25,869 nt of DNA from a virus. Of the stretch, positions 1 to 4,666 are shown one piece after another. A program made the translations under genes and the position numbers. The stretch's first letter is position 1. Every line of letters begins with the position of its first letter. The DNA is taken from the IMG/VR virus record IMGVR_UViG_3300008110_000752, positions 1 through 25,869 of that record; one strand, given 5' to 3'. The notes under the pieces are model-generated. The model saw only the letters and a list, made by a program, of their open reading frames with translations, ran no database searches and had not been told where the DNA came from.

Positions 1-159
1 TATATAGACGGTGTGAGCCTCGGACGTAACACGACCGATATGCCCGCCAATGCCAGAGATTTCAGCTTCGGAATTGGAATCAGGAAAACCGCAGGAACAA
101 CCTCTCGGAATATGCTCATTGACGGCGTAGGATATACGGTCGTTAAATATCGCAAATAA
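1..159 (+). CDS. 3' end of a probable virion/tail protein (partial)
   Basis: The frame is open from the first base of the window and stops at TAA 157-159, so only the last 52 residues are present. They are rich in Gly, Asn and Thr, with short beta-like stretches (FGIGIRK, MLIDGVGYTVVKY). This resembles the end of a beta-sandwich (LamG/concanavalin-like) domain, as found in phage tail fibre or receptor-binding proteins. That resemblance is an impression from composition, not a motif match. It lies 4 bp upstream of the next gene and just before the lysis genes, a usual place for tail fibre genes. The start lies outside the window. Confidence 0.6.
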   Translation, partial: YIDGVSLGRNTTDMPANARDFSFGIGIRKTAGTTSRNMLIDGVGYTVVKYRK

Positions 160-163
160 AAAC

Positions 164-421
164 ATGAAAATAGCAATACAACCAACAGAGCTACCGCTCG
201 GCCTCGGCACGGCAAACTACATGGAAATCGTAGTCAATTATTCCATCGGTGATGACACTACCGATTTGCAGATTTTTTATTACGACAACCTTGTCAAATT
301 GAATGTCAGTCCGCAAGTTGTACCTGTGCCTGTTGATCAGATGCAAGCATGGGACTACGATTTCGGGCAGATCGTGGATTGGGTATTAGGACAGACGGGC
401 GCAGAGTTTCCTGAAACATGA
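164..421 (+). CDS. Small hypothetical phage protein (85 aa)
   Basis: The ORF starts at ATG 164, 4 bp after the stop of the preceding gene, with an A-rich leader and no Shine-Dalgarno. It overlaps the endolysin start by an ATGA junction (stop 419-421, next ATG 418), which suggests translational coupling. The product is acidic, with no Cys, signal peptide or membrane segment, and has a Trp/Asp-rich C-terminus (AWDYDFGQIVDWVLGQ). I do not recognise the family. Its position between a virion gene and the endolysin suggests a minor structural, chaperone or lysis accessory role, which is inference only. Confidence 0.7.
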   Translation: MKIAIQPTELPLGLGTANYMEIVVNYSIGDDTTDLQIFYYDNLVKLNVSPQVVPVPVDQMQAWDYDFGQIVDWVLGQTGAEFPET

Positions 422-846
422 TCGACGCAATATCCCTACAACGCATGGACAGCCTGAACCCGCGCCTGATCGCAGAGGCGAAGGCGATTTTAGGCGAAGC
501 TCAGGCGGCTATGCCGACGGGCGTAACCGTGCGAATCACGCACGCCCTGCGCACGATTGAGGAACAAAACGCCCTGTTTGCCATCGGGCGCACCAAGCCG
601 GGCCGCAAGGTAACGAACGCACGCGGCGGCGATTCATTCCATAACTACGGGCTGGCACTTGACTTTTGCCTGATAGTAAACGGCAAAGCCTCATTCACCG
701 TGGATGCTAACTGGCTGAAGGTTATCGAAACCTTCGAACGCTACGGCTGGGAAAGCGGCCACCATTGGAAGTTCACAGATTCGCCGCACGTGCAAAAAAC
801 CTTTGGCCTAAGCATCGCAGACCTGAAAGGGGGACGGCGGCCGTGA
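418..846 (+). CDS. Endolysin, M15-family L,D-peptidase (CwlK/VanY-like)
   Basis: This 142-residue product has the full zinc-peptidase signature of MEROPS family M15. The first zinc ligands are in DSFHNYGLALDF (H75, D82), and the third is the His of DSPHVQK (H124), just after GWESGHHWK. Family members cleave peptide stems of peptidoglycan, either L-alanyl-D-glutamate or D-Ala-D-Ala bonds. In phages they act as endolysins once a holin has opened the inner membrane. There is no signal peptide and no separate cell-wall-binding domain, so it is a single-domain enzyme suited to a Gram-negative host. It starts at ATG 418, overlapping the previous stop. The following gene starts at GTG 843 inside its stop codon. 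The exact bond cleaved cannot be told from the sequence. Confidence 0.93.
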   Translation: MIDAISLQRMDSLNPRLIAEAKAILGEAQAAMPTGVTVRITHALRTIEEQNALFAIGRTKPGRKVTNARGGDSFHNYGLALDFCLIVNGKASFTVDANWLKVIETFERYGWESGHHWKFTDSPHVQKTFGLSIADLKGGRRP

Positions 847-1400
847 CGTTAGAGATTACCCTATCATCTGCCATAATCGTATCGGTGGTGGGCGGCGTTG
901 TTTCGATTACCGTGTCAATTATAGGCGGTAAATACCTGCTGGCATCCAAGCGCGAAGAGCGCATCGCAAAGCAGGAACTGAACACCATCCGGCACAGGTT
1001 GGAGGATGTTTACGACATTGTGCAGCAGCCGCCTTCCGGTTATGAGTGGATGGTGGTGAACAAGTACACGCACCTCGACCTGTTGGCGGTGGGCTATACG
1101 GTTATCGACCCCGTGCGGCAGGAAGAATTTATATCCGACGGGCTTTGCCAGCACCTCGGACGCACCCGGCCGCAATTCGGGAAGAAGGTTGCAGAGGTTG
1201 CCCGGTACGTTCATGCCGACGATGTGCGAAGCTATGGCCGGAACATAGAGGCAATGATTGAAAGCCAGACCACCGAGCAGCCGTTCACGTCGTTCGAGAT
1301 GATTAAGCGCATCCGGGACGCGAAAGAGAACGAGCGGCGTTATCTGGTTAAGACCGTTCAGGATGGGGCTTTTATTCTATCGGTGTATGAACTGGCTTAA
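843..1400 (+). CDS. Membrane-anchored protein with a PAS-like domain, in the lysis cassette
   Basis: I place the start at GTG 843, which overlaps the endolysin stop (GTGA) and follows a GGGGGACGG-like ribosome site. The ATG at 765 would lie deep inside the endolysin gene. The 185-residue product has one N-terminal transmembrane helix (about residues 5-31), a basic juxtamembrane segment and a short coiled coil (about 35-60). From about residue 80 to the end it reads like a PAS_3-type fold: VIDPVRQEEFISDGLCQHLG, then YVHADD (122-127, matching the usual hPDD), then a KRIRDAKENERRYLV strand pair. PAS domains sense ligands, redox state or light, or mediate dimerisation. No kinase or output domain follows. 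Membrane topology suggests a holin or antiholin-like regulator, which is inference. The PAS call is by eye. Confidence 0.7.
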   Translation: MTLEITLSSAIIVSVVGGVVSITVSIIGGKYLLASKREERIAKQELNTIRHRLEDVYDIVQQPPSGYEWMVVNKYTHLDLLAVGYTVIDPVRQEEFISDGLCQHLGRTRPQFGKKVAEVARYVHADDVRSYGRNIEAMIESQTTEQPFTSFEMIKRIRDAKENERRYLVKTVQDGAFILSVYELA

Positions 1401-1617
1401 AAAACTGCTCGCATCCTTCGAGAACGCCCCCGGCGGATTTTCAGCCCGCAAGTTGACGGCCTTCGCGTTCGCGGCCTGTGCGCTGTTCCTGCAATGGAAA
1501 CACGCAACGCCGGAAACAGTGCCGACGCTGGTTCTAATCGACGCCAGCGCGGCCCTGCTGTGCCTTGGTATTGTGACGGCGGCGGAGCTGATCAAGCTGC
1601 GCGGCGGTAAGGAATAG
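1387..1617 (+). CDS. Candidate holin, two transmembrane segments
   Basis: I choose ATG 1387 over the in-frame ATG 1363; it overlaps the preceding gene's last 14 bases and gives MNWLKK, a plausible membrane-protein start. The 76-residue product has a short amphipathic N-terminus, a first hydrophobic helix (about residues 20-40, LTAFAFAACALFLQW), a second (about 46-67, VPTLVLIDASAALLCLGIVTA), and a charged tail (LIKLRGGKE). Size, two helices, charged C-terminus and position next to an endolysin fit a class II-like holin, which forms inner-membrane lesions releasing the endolysin. There is no family-specific motif, so the call rests on topology and context. A promoter for the next small-gene cluster starts just after its stop. 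Confidence 0.7.
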   Translation: MNWLKKLLASFENAPGGFSARKLTAFAFAACALFLQWKHATPETVPTLVLIDASAALLCLGIVTAAELIKLRGGKE

Positions 1618-1648
1618 TTGCGCGGTAATACTGCAAAGGTTATCTTTG
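1617..1648 (+). promoter_or_regulatory. Bacteroidota-type promoter (TTG, N20, TATCTTTG)
   Basis: TTG at 1618-1620 is followed after 20 bp by TATCTTTG (1641-1648), matching the Bacteroidota -33/-7 consensus. The -7 box lies inside a perfect 19-bp palindrome (1632-1650; arms TGCAAAG and CTTTGCA, 5-bp centre), a possible repressor operator. The ATG of the next ORF is only 6 nt after the box. Confidence 0.65.
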
Positions 1649-1654
1649 CACCGT

Positions 1655-1759
1655 ATGACACATTGCCAACACGAATACCAATTGACTGACCAGCTATGGA
1701 AGCGCTGCAAACATTGCGGCGCTGTTAAGCCTTCAGGAAAGGAGGCAGGCCATGATTGA
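1655..1759 (+). CDS. 34-residue zinc-ribbon-like microprotein
   Basis: The ORF starts at ATG 1655, 6 nt downstream of a TAxxTTTG box, and ends at TGA 1757-1759, overlapping the next gene's start at 1752. The product has a CxH motif (C4, H6) and a CKHC motif (C18, C21) separated by 11 residues, a classic four-ligand zinc knuckle. Such minimal zinc ribbons are common in phage early regions, with unknown or nucleic-acid-related roles. Its 3' end doubles as the strong Shine-Dalgarno of the following gene. Coding status is supported by the promoter, the conserved Cys/His spacing and the coupled overlap. No function can be assigned. Confidence 0.6.
   Translation: MTHCQHEYQLTDQLWKRCKHCGAVKPSGKEAGHD
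1738..1745 (+). promoter_or_regulatory. Strong Shine-Dalgarno AAAGGAGG
   Basis: AAAGGAGG lies 6 nt before ATG 1752. Full-strength Shine-Dalgarno sites are unusual in Bacteroidota. The same block (GGAAAGGAGKCAGGC) precedes the starts at 1988 and 2232. Confidence 0.75.
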
Positions 1760-1991
1760 ATTTCAAAAAATAGACTGCAACTGCAACGACTGCGGCCACA
1801 TGGTCAGGGACTTGAATAAATTCAGGCAATACGATTACCTACACACGAACAACGCGGGACAGGTAGTTAAGTCAGGCAGGGTTCACTACGGTGATTGCAA
1901 GCGGTTCAGCAAGCCAGTATCGTTTATTCCGAACACCTGCCAGCTTCACACTCAACAATGCTTTGAACATAGGAAAGGAGTCAGGCCATGA
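1752..1991 (+). CDS. Cys-rich small protein (79 aa), probable zinc binder
   Basis: ATG 1752 follows AAAGGAGG at ideal spacing. The product has six cysteines: C9, C11 and C14 in an N-terminal CNCNDCGHM cluster, then C49 (YGDCKRF), C63 and C70 near the C-terminus. With several His residues this suggests one or two metal sites. The pattern of a CxxCGHM-like knuckle followed by a GDCKRF element recurs in small phage-encoded proteins of unknown function. It overlaps the next ORF by 4 bp (ATGA, 1988-1991), so translation is probably coupled. No membrane segment or signal peptide is present. Confidence 0.75.
   Translation: MIEFQKIDCNCNDCGHMVRDLNKFRQYDYLHTNNAGQVVKSGRVHYGDCKRFSKPVSFIPNTCQLHTQQCFEHRKGVRP
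1974..1980 (+). promoter_or_regulatory. Strong Shine-Dalgarno AAAGGAG
   Basis: AAAGGAG lies 7 nt before ATG 1988, within the block GGAAAGGAGTCAGGCC, which closely matches the junctions upstream of 1752 and 2232. Confidence 0.7.
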
Positions 1992-2245
1992 GTAAGACAG
2001 CAGTAGATATATTTCACGACGGGATAATCGACCTATTGCGCAACGCGTCAGTAAACAGTAACACGGTGGCTAAGCTGTGGATAGAGTGTAAGGCAATGGA
2101 GCGGGAGCAGATTATGAGTGATTATTCTGCTGGGTTGGGCTATGGAACCGCGCACTATATAGGCGATGCTACGGACGAAGAAATTGACCCGGCTAATTAC
2201 TACGAACGCACCTACGGAAAGGAGGCAGGCAATGCCAACGGATAA
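1988..2245 (+). CDS. Small hypothetical phage protein (85 aa)
   Basis: ATG 1988 follows an AAAGGAG site and overlaps the previous stop. The product is acidic and mostly helical at the N-terminus. It carries the segment AMEREQIMSDYSAG and ends in PANYYERTYGKEAGNANG. The layout of a MExEQI helix followed by a YYxxTYG tail is, in my recollection, typical of very small conserved proteins of Bacteroidota phages, for which no function is known. The C-terminal GKEAG is encoded by the Shine-Dalgarno block of the next gene, so its last residues may be by-products of that signal. It overlaps the next ORF by 14 bp. Confidence 0.7.
   Translation: MSKTAVDIFHDGIIDLLRNASVNSNTVAKLWIECKAMEREQIMSDYSAGLGYGTAHYIGDATDEEIDPANYYERTYGKEAGNANG
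2218..2225 (+). promoter_or_regulatory. Strong Shine-Dalgarno AAAGGAGG
   Basis: AAAGGAGG lies 6 nt before ATG 2232, the third copy of the GGAAAGGAGGCAGGC junction block. Confidence 0.75.
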
Positions 2246-2423
2246 ACGCAAGGCCGCGAACATTCGCAAGGCAACGCGCACCAGTTCAGTGACCGAAGTG
2301 CTGGCTATTCGCGTTCCGGTCGGCCTGACCAAAGAGCAGCGGAGCGAGGCGCGGCAGGTTGCGCAGGATGCCGTGGAAAATTGGAACACGTTGCGAAAGA
2401 TGTACGGAGGGCTGAAGTCATGA
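2232..2423 (+). CDS. Small basic protein (63 aa), paralogue of the 2923 gene
   Basis: I choose ATG 2232 because of the AAAGGAGG site 6 nt upstream; a longer in-frame version from 2166 has no such signal. The product begins with a basic stretch (MPTDKRKAANIRKATR), followed by a short beta-like segment (VLAIRVPVGL) and a helix (TKEQRSEARQVAQDAVENWNTLRKMY). The layout of a DKRK start, a V-P-x-G turn and a helix ending in basic residues is shared with the protein at 2923-3096, so the two look like diverged paralogues. Nucleic-acid binding is a reasonable guess from charge only. It overlaps the next ORF by an ATGA junction. Confidence 0.65.
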   Translation: MPTDKRKAANIRKATRTSSVTEVLAIRVPVGLTKEQRSEARQVAQDAVENWNTLRKMYGGLKS

Positions 2424-2575
2424 GGATTAAGAAATTCATACAAGACCTGTTCGGTATAACGCAGCTCATTGAAGAAAAGCGCAAGCAAACGGAGCTGCTG
2501 GAAAAGATTGCAGACCATTGCAGGCAAACAGAGAACCTGATGGATAGGTGGGTCAGAGCGCATCATATACGTTAA
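2420..2575 (+). CDS. Short coiled-coil protein (51 aa)
   Basis: I take ATG 2420, overlapping the previous stop (ATGA), rather than the in-frame ATG 2381. The product, starting MRIKKFIQDLFG, is almost wholly helical with a heptad-like pattern (LIEEKRKQTELLEKIADHC) and ends RWVRAHHIR. It has no membrane segment. The stop TAA (2573-2575) is directly followed by the ATG of the lipoprotein at 2576. Family unknown. Because i-spanins are also short coiled coils, I looked for an N-terminal membrane anchor, but FIQDLFGI is too short and polar to be convincing. Confidence 0.55.
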   Translation: MRIKKFIQDLFGITQLIEEKRKQTELLEKIADHCRQTENLMDRWVRAHHIR

Positions 2576-2623
2576 ATGAGAACCGTCCTAATCCTACTAT
2601 CCGCCCTGCTGCTAATCGGGTGC
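2576..2623 (+). repeat. Spanin 5' direct repeat, copy 1
   Basis: This covers the 16 codons of the lipoprotein signal and is nearly identical to 2782-2826 and 3396-3440. Homology stops right after the lipobox Cys codon. Confidence 0.85.
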
Positions 2624-2785
2624 AAATGTGACGGCGATTATATTGTGCGTAACAAATTTGTAAACCTTTACAATCCATCATTTGCGACATATCATTACCG
2701 CGCAGGTTGCACATGGGAAACCACAATTGATAGCAGTAATAAGTTCAATGTGGGAGATGACATCCGTAAGTATAAAAAGCCATGA
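2576..2785 (+). CDS. Small lipoprotein sharing the spanin signal sequence
   Basis: ATG 2576 follows the previous TAA with no gap. Residues 1-16 form a lipoprotein signal ending in the lipobox LLIGC (C16). The DNA for this segment (2576-2623) is nearly identical to the start of the u-spanin at 3396. The mature part (KCDGDYIVRNKFVNLYNP onwards) is unrelated to that spanin, has no transmembrane segment, and is AT-richer. It therefore looks like a chimera of a spanin leader with foreign cargo. A surface or periplasmic lipoprotein (such as superinfection exclusion) is possible, but nothing specific supports it. Its stop overlaps the next leader copy (ATGA at 2782). Confidence 0.6.
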   Translation: MRTVLILLSALLLIGCKCDGDYIVRNKFVNLYNPSFATYHYRAGCTWETTIDSSNKFNVGDDIRKYKKP

Positions 2786-2868
2786 GAATACTAATCCTAC
2801 TATCCGCCCTGCTGCTGATCGGGTGCAGCACCGAGCGCCGTTGCGCCCGCGCCGTGAACCGCTGCGCG
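2782..2868 (+). pseudogene. Truncated copy of the u-spanin 5' end
   Basis: About 29 codons (MRILILLSALLLIGC followed by STERRCARAVNRCA) match the start of the intact u-spanin at 3396-3482, with a few substitutions and two small indels. Homology ends abruptly at 2868. The frame then stays open, without recognisable protein, through a promoter at 2883-2914 and into the gene at 2923, ending at 3096. A fused 104-residue product is therefore formally possible. The internal promoter and separate start make an independent downstream gene more likely. It is best read as a recombination remnant or the left repeat of an inserted segment. Confidence 0.7.
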
Positions 2869-2882
2869 GCGGGAAAGACTGA

Positions 2883-2914
2883 TTTGCATATTCGCAGCAA
2901 AGGGTGTACTTTTG
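2883..2914 (+). promoter_or_regulatory. Bacteroidota-type promoter (TTTG, N20, TACTTTTG)
   Basis: TTTG (2883-2886) is followed after 20 bp by TACTTTTG (2907-2914). The -7 box lies in GCAAAGGGTGTACTTTTGC (2897-2915), which has the GCAAA-N9-TTTGC dyad seen at 3885 and 14078. ATG 2923 is 8 nt downstream. Confidence 0.65.
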
Positions 2915-2922
2915 CCTGCGTT

Positions 2923-3096
2923 ATGACAGCCATGAGCAAAGATAAACGCAAGGGCGGGCGGCGGCGGCAATTCGAGCCGCTGGCAGCCGTCAAGAAACCC
3001 ATATACGTGCCGGAAGGCATGGAGGATGAGGCAATCGAAGCGGCCCGCGCCGCGATTCATGAGCTATGGAAAGCTCGTAAGAAAGGGAAAGGATGA
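2923..3096 (+). CDS. Small basic protein (57 aa), paralogue of the 2232 gene
   Basis: ATG 2923 lies 8 nt after a TACTTTTG box; a second in-frame ATG at 2932 gives MSKDKRK. The product has a basic, Gly/Arg-rich N-terminus (KDKRKGGRRRQF), a short strand (PIYVPEGM) and a helix (EDEAIEAARAAIHELWKARKKGKG). The order of elements matches the 63-residue protein at 2232-2423, suggesting duplication and divergence. Charge suggests nucleic-acid binding, with no recognisable HTH or zinc site. It lies between two copies of the spanin leader, so it is part of a segment that appears to have been inserted at the spanin start. Confidence 0.6.
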   Translation: MTAMSKDKRKGGRRRQFEPLAAVKKPIYVPEGMEDEAIEAARAAIHELWKARKKGKG

Positions 3097-3131
3097 GGGC
3101 TAACGTTTCGGGTATTGCCGAAGGCGTGGAT

Positions 3132-3139
3132 TATATTTG
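3132..3139 (+). promoter_or_regulatory. Possible -7 element TATATTTG
   Basis: TATATTTG lies in the 65-bp gap before the ORF at 3162 and matches TAxxTTTG. Only a weak -33 candidate (TTTC at 3106-3109, 22 bp away) is present, so this is tentative. Confidence 0.35.
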
Positions 3140-3161
3140 ATAAAGTTAAATTGAAATACAA

Positions 3162-3377
3162 ATGTTGAACAAAGCAAAAATTTTCATAGTAGCAATTCTG
3201 CCACGCTTTTGGCAATACCTTGTTACCTGCCGTTTTTTCTGTGGTCATCTTCAATGGGTGAAAACTGGTAATACATTGGGTAGCAAATTGCACGAACATA
3301 AATGTTTAAAGTGTGGCAAGTCAATTTATAGGGATAGTTTTAATCCACCTGTGTCGTTTGTTGAAAATGGCAGGTAA
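3162..3377 (+). CDS. Small CxxC protein (71 aa), AT-rich
   Basis: ATG 3162 follows an AT-rich leader with no Shine-Dalgarno. The product has a hydrophobic N-terminal stretch (residues 6-22), then C23, C27 and H29, and a zinc-knuckle-like HEHKCLKCGKS (C48, C51). It may bind a metal and may be membrane-associated. Base composition is clearly more AT-rich than the flanking phage genes, which suggests recent acquisition. It occupies the second half of the segment between spanin leader copies 2 and 3. I do not recognise a family. Coding status rests on the Cys/His pattern and the upstream TATATTTG. Confidence 0.5.
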   Translation: MLNKAKIFIVAILPRFWQYLVTCRFFCGHLQWVKTGNTLGSKLHEHKCLKCGKSIYRDSFNPPVSFVENGR

Positions 3378-3395
3378 CTCATCTATAACTACACC

Positions 3396-3482
3396 ATGCG
3401 AACCGTCCTAATCCTATCCGCCCTGCTGCTGATCGGTTGCAGCACGGAGCGCCGCTGCGCCCGCGCCGTGAACCGATGCGCG
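3396..3482 (+). repeat. Spanin 5' direct repeat, copy 3 (intact gene)
   Basis: This is the first 29 codons of the intact u-spanin. Identity with 2782-2868 is roughly 90% by eye, and the first 16 codons also match 2576-2623. Confidence 0.85.
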
Positions 3483-3809
3483 CCCCTGTGGAAACACGAT
3501 ACCACTTTCATTCACGATTCAATTACAATCGAGCGCAACACGATTGACACGGTGTTGCGGTGGAACTTTCTGCCCGTGCATGACACGGTAACCATCCGAG
3601 ATGGGCGGGCCGTTATCCGCATCGTGCGGTTGCCGGGAGATTCGATTTGGGTCCATGGCGAATGCCGCGATACCGTTATCCGGTACGTCCGGCAGGTTGT
3701 GACGAAGAACGTGCAGACCGCCCCGGCATGGTGGGTAAAGCCGCTGGCATGGGCGGCGGGGGTTGCATATTTTGCCCTCGGTGTGCTGCTAATAAGGCCG
3801 CGCCGTTAA
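3396..3809 (+). CDS. u-spanin (unimolecular spanin lipoprotein)
   Basis: The 137-residue product has an N-terminal lipoprotein signal with lipobox LLIGC (C15). A periplasmic middle (about 20-110) is rich in beta-forming HDTV/IRDT repeats. A C-terminal transmembrane helix (about 112-133, WWVKPLAWAAGVAYFALGVLLI) ends in a basic tail (RPRR). An outer-membrane lipid anchor plus an inner-membrane C-terminal helix in one protein is the defining topology of u-spanins such as T1 gp11, which fuse the two membranes in the last step of lysis. Position in the same region as the endolysin and holin candidate agrees. A strong intrinsic terminator follows its stop. The first 29 codons are duplicated upstream at 2782 and partly at 2576. 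Confidence 0.85.
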   Translation: MRTVLILSALLLIGCSTERRCARAVNRCAPLWKHDTTFIHDSITIERNTIDTVLRWNFLPVHDTVTIRDGRAVIRIVRLPGDSIWVHGECRDTVIRYVRQVVTKNVQTAPAWWVKPLAWAAGVAYFALGVLLIRPRR

Positions 3810-3829
3810 AATTTATCCGCCTGATTTTC

Positions 3830-3859
3830 AGCGCATTACAAAAATAATGCGCTTTTTTT
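3830..3859 (+). terminator. Strong rho-independent terminator after the lysis region
   Basis: A perfect 9-bp stem (AGCGCATTA at 3830-3838 with TAATGCGCT at 3845-3853) encloses a CAAAAA loop and is followed by seven T. It separates the lysis region from the early promoter at 3871. Confidence 0.93.
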
Positions 3860-3870
3860 GTGCATAACAC

Positions 3871-3902
3871 TTGACACGATACGGGCAAAGGGTGTATGTT
3901 TG
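3871..3902 (+). promoter_or_regulatory. Early promoter (TTG, N21, TATGTTTG)
   Basis: TTG (3871-3873) is followed after 21 bp by TATGTTTG (3895-3902). The 19-mer GCAAAGGGTGTATGTTTGC (3885-3903) and the next 6 bases are identical to those at 14078-14102. ATG 3907 is 4 nt after the box. It directly follows a terminator and probably drives the replication operon. Confidence 0.8.
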
Positions 3903-3906
3903 CATC

Positions 3907-4053
3907 ATGAAAAACACACAAAACAAAATCCAAATCGTATCAATCACCGAAGAAAAGGTATTTCACAGAGGCGAGTTCGGCGACAGGTATAACCCCACCG
4001 GTACATCATCACGCAATGAAACCGTATTGGGGAGCGATTGGTTCAATTCATAA
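3907..4053 (+). CDS. First gene of the early operon, 48-aa hypothetical, possibly frameshifted
   Basis: ATG 3907 lies 4 nt after the promoter box, so its mRNA would be essentially leaderless. The product (MKNTQNKIQIVSITEEKVFH start) has no recognised domain. The 3' part may be shifted. In the -1 frame, the stretch from about 4017 to a stop at 4095-4097 reads as a plausible helix (GERLVQFINERINEETYKALGI), whereas the annotated frame ends in VLGSDWFNS. A sequencing error, a real mutation, or a recoding event are all possible; no canonical slippery heptamer is visible. Function unknown. Confidence 0.55.
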   Translation: MKNTQNKIQIVSITEEKVFHRGEFGDRYNPTGTSSRNETVLGSDWFNS

Positions 4054-4106
4054 ACGAACGCATTAACGAAGAAACTTACAAAGCTTTAGGAATCTAAACC
4101 AACACC

Positions 4107-4127
4107 GGGGCGGCTAACAACCGCCCC
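4107..4127 (+). terminator. GC-rich hairpin in the early-operon leader
   Basis: GGGGCGG (4107-4113) and CCGCCCC (4121-4127) form a perfect 7-bp stem with a CTAACAA loop. No U-tract follows (ATAAATC), so it may be an attenuator or mRNA-stabilising stem rather than a full terminator. It lies 13 bp before ATG 4141. Confidence 0.5.
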
Positions 4128-4140
4128 ATAAATCGAACCT

Positions 4141-4422
4141 ATGACACACGAAGAAATAGAAATCCAAACCCGCGAAACGCGGCGCGTTCAGCTCCCGTAC
4201 TTCGCAAAGCTCGGCACCATGTACCTATGGGTTGCCGGAAAGAAAACAGACGGCGGCCCGATGGGTCACGCTATTTACACCGACGGCAGCATCACCCTGA
4301 ACAGCACTTGCATATCCGACGCTTTCCACCGCAACGCCGTGCAGGTTACAGCGGACGAGTTCTGGGCGCGGTGGCGCGAAGCGGTGGCAGCACTGCAAGC
4401 GATGGAAGGAGGCGCGGAATGA
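4141..4422 (+). CDS. Small hypothetical early protein (93 aa)
   Basis: ATG 4141 follows the GC-rich hairpin. The product is a mixed alpha/beta protein with a Thr/Arg-rich start (IEIQTRETRRVQLPYFAKLG), a central GKKTDGGPMGHAIYTDGSITL segment and a Trp-containing C-terminal helix (ADEFWARWREAVAALQAM). No catalytic motif, signal or membrane segment is seen and no family is recognised. Its stop overlaps the next start (ATGA at 4419), and an AAGGAGG block near its end serves as the ribosome site for that ORF. Early-region location suggests a host-takeover or replication accessory role, but this is not shown. Confidence 0.7.
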   Translation: MTHEEIEIQTRETRRVQLPYFAKLGTMYLWVAGKKTDGGPMGHAIYTDGSITLNSTCISDAFHRNAVQVTADEFWARWREAVAALQAMEGGAE

Positions 4423-4520
4423 CCTGCGAGGTACTGACCGCGCTGCTGGCAGTGGCAGCAGTAACCGCCCTGTTCGCTTTCGCTGGGTACATACACGGCG
4501 AAGAAAGGAGGCGGTCATGA
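4419..4520 (+). CDS. 33-residue single-pass membrane microprotein
   Basis: ATG 4419 overlaps the previous stop and has AAGGAGG (4406-4412) 6 nt upstream. The product starts MTCEVLTALLAVAAVTALFA and has one clear transmembrane helix (about residues 4-22), followed by GYIHGEERRRS, so the basic tail should face the cytoplasm. Its stop overlaps the next ATG at 4517. Good ribosome site, overlap at both ends and a clean hydrophobic helix support a real gene. No family is known to me. Confidence 0.6.
   Translation: MTCEVLTALLAVAAVTALFAFAGYIHGEERRRS
4504..4511 (+). promoter_or_regulatory. Strong Shine-Dalgarno AAAGGAGG
   Basis: AAAGGAGG lies 5 nt before ATG 4517, another strong site inside a chain of overlapping microgenes. 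Confidence 0.7.
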
Positions 4521-4666
4521 GTAAGCTGACCAACGTAACAACCGCGTTCCTGTATTGGCGAATGGCAGGGCGGATAGTAAACGACAAGCTGACACAGGCT
4601 CAGGCCAAAGAGATCGAACGCAAGGCCGCGCTGGTGAACCAATGGACGGAAGGGGGCAAGAAATGA
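4517..4666 (+). CDS. Small helical hypothetical protein (49 aa)
   Basis: ATG 4517 follows AAAGGAGG and overlaps the preceding stop. The product (MSKLTNVTTAFLYWRMAGRI start) is mostly helical, with a basic segment KEIERKAALVNQW. It ends at TGA 4664-4666, overlapping ATG 4663 of the next ORF. No motif allows a functional call. Its inclusion rests on the ribosome site and on stop/start overlaps on both sides, the pattern of neighbouring early genes. Confidence 0.6.
   Translation: MSKLTNVTTAFLYWRMAGRIVNDKLTQAQAKEIERKAALVNQWTEGGKK

Noticed and set aside
765-842. Extended start of the PAS-like protein at ATG 765
   Set aside because: It lies entirely within the endolysin gene and adds an unlikely basic segment before the membrane helix. 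GTG 843 overlaps the stop codon in the usual way.
2420-2575. i-spanin paired with the lipoprotein at 2576 as o-spanin
   Set aside because: There is no convincing N-terminal membrane helix. The gene at 3396 already provides a complete u-spanin with both anchors.
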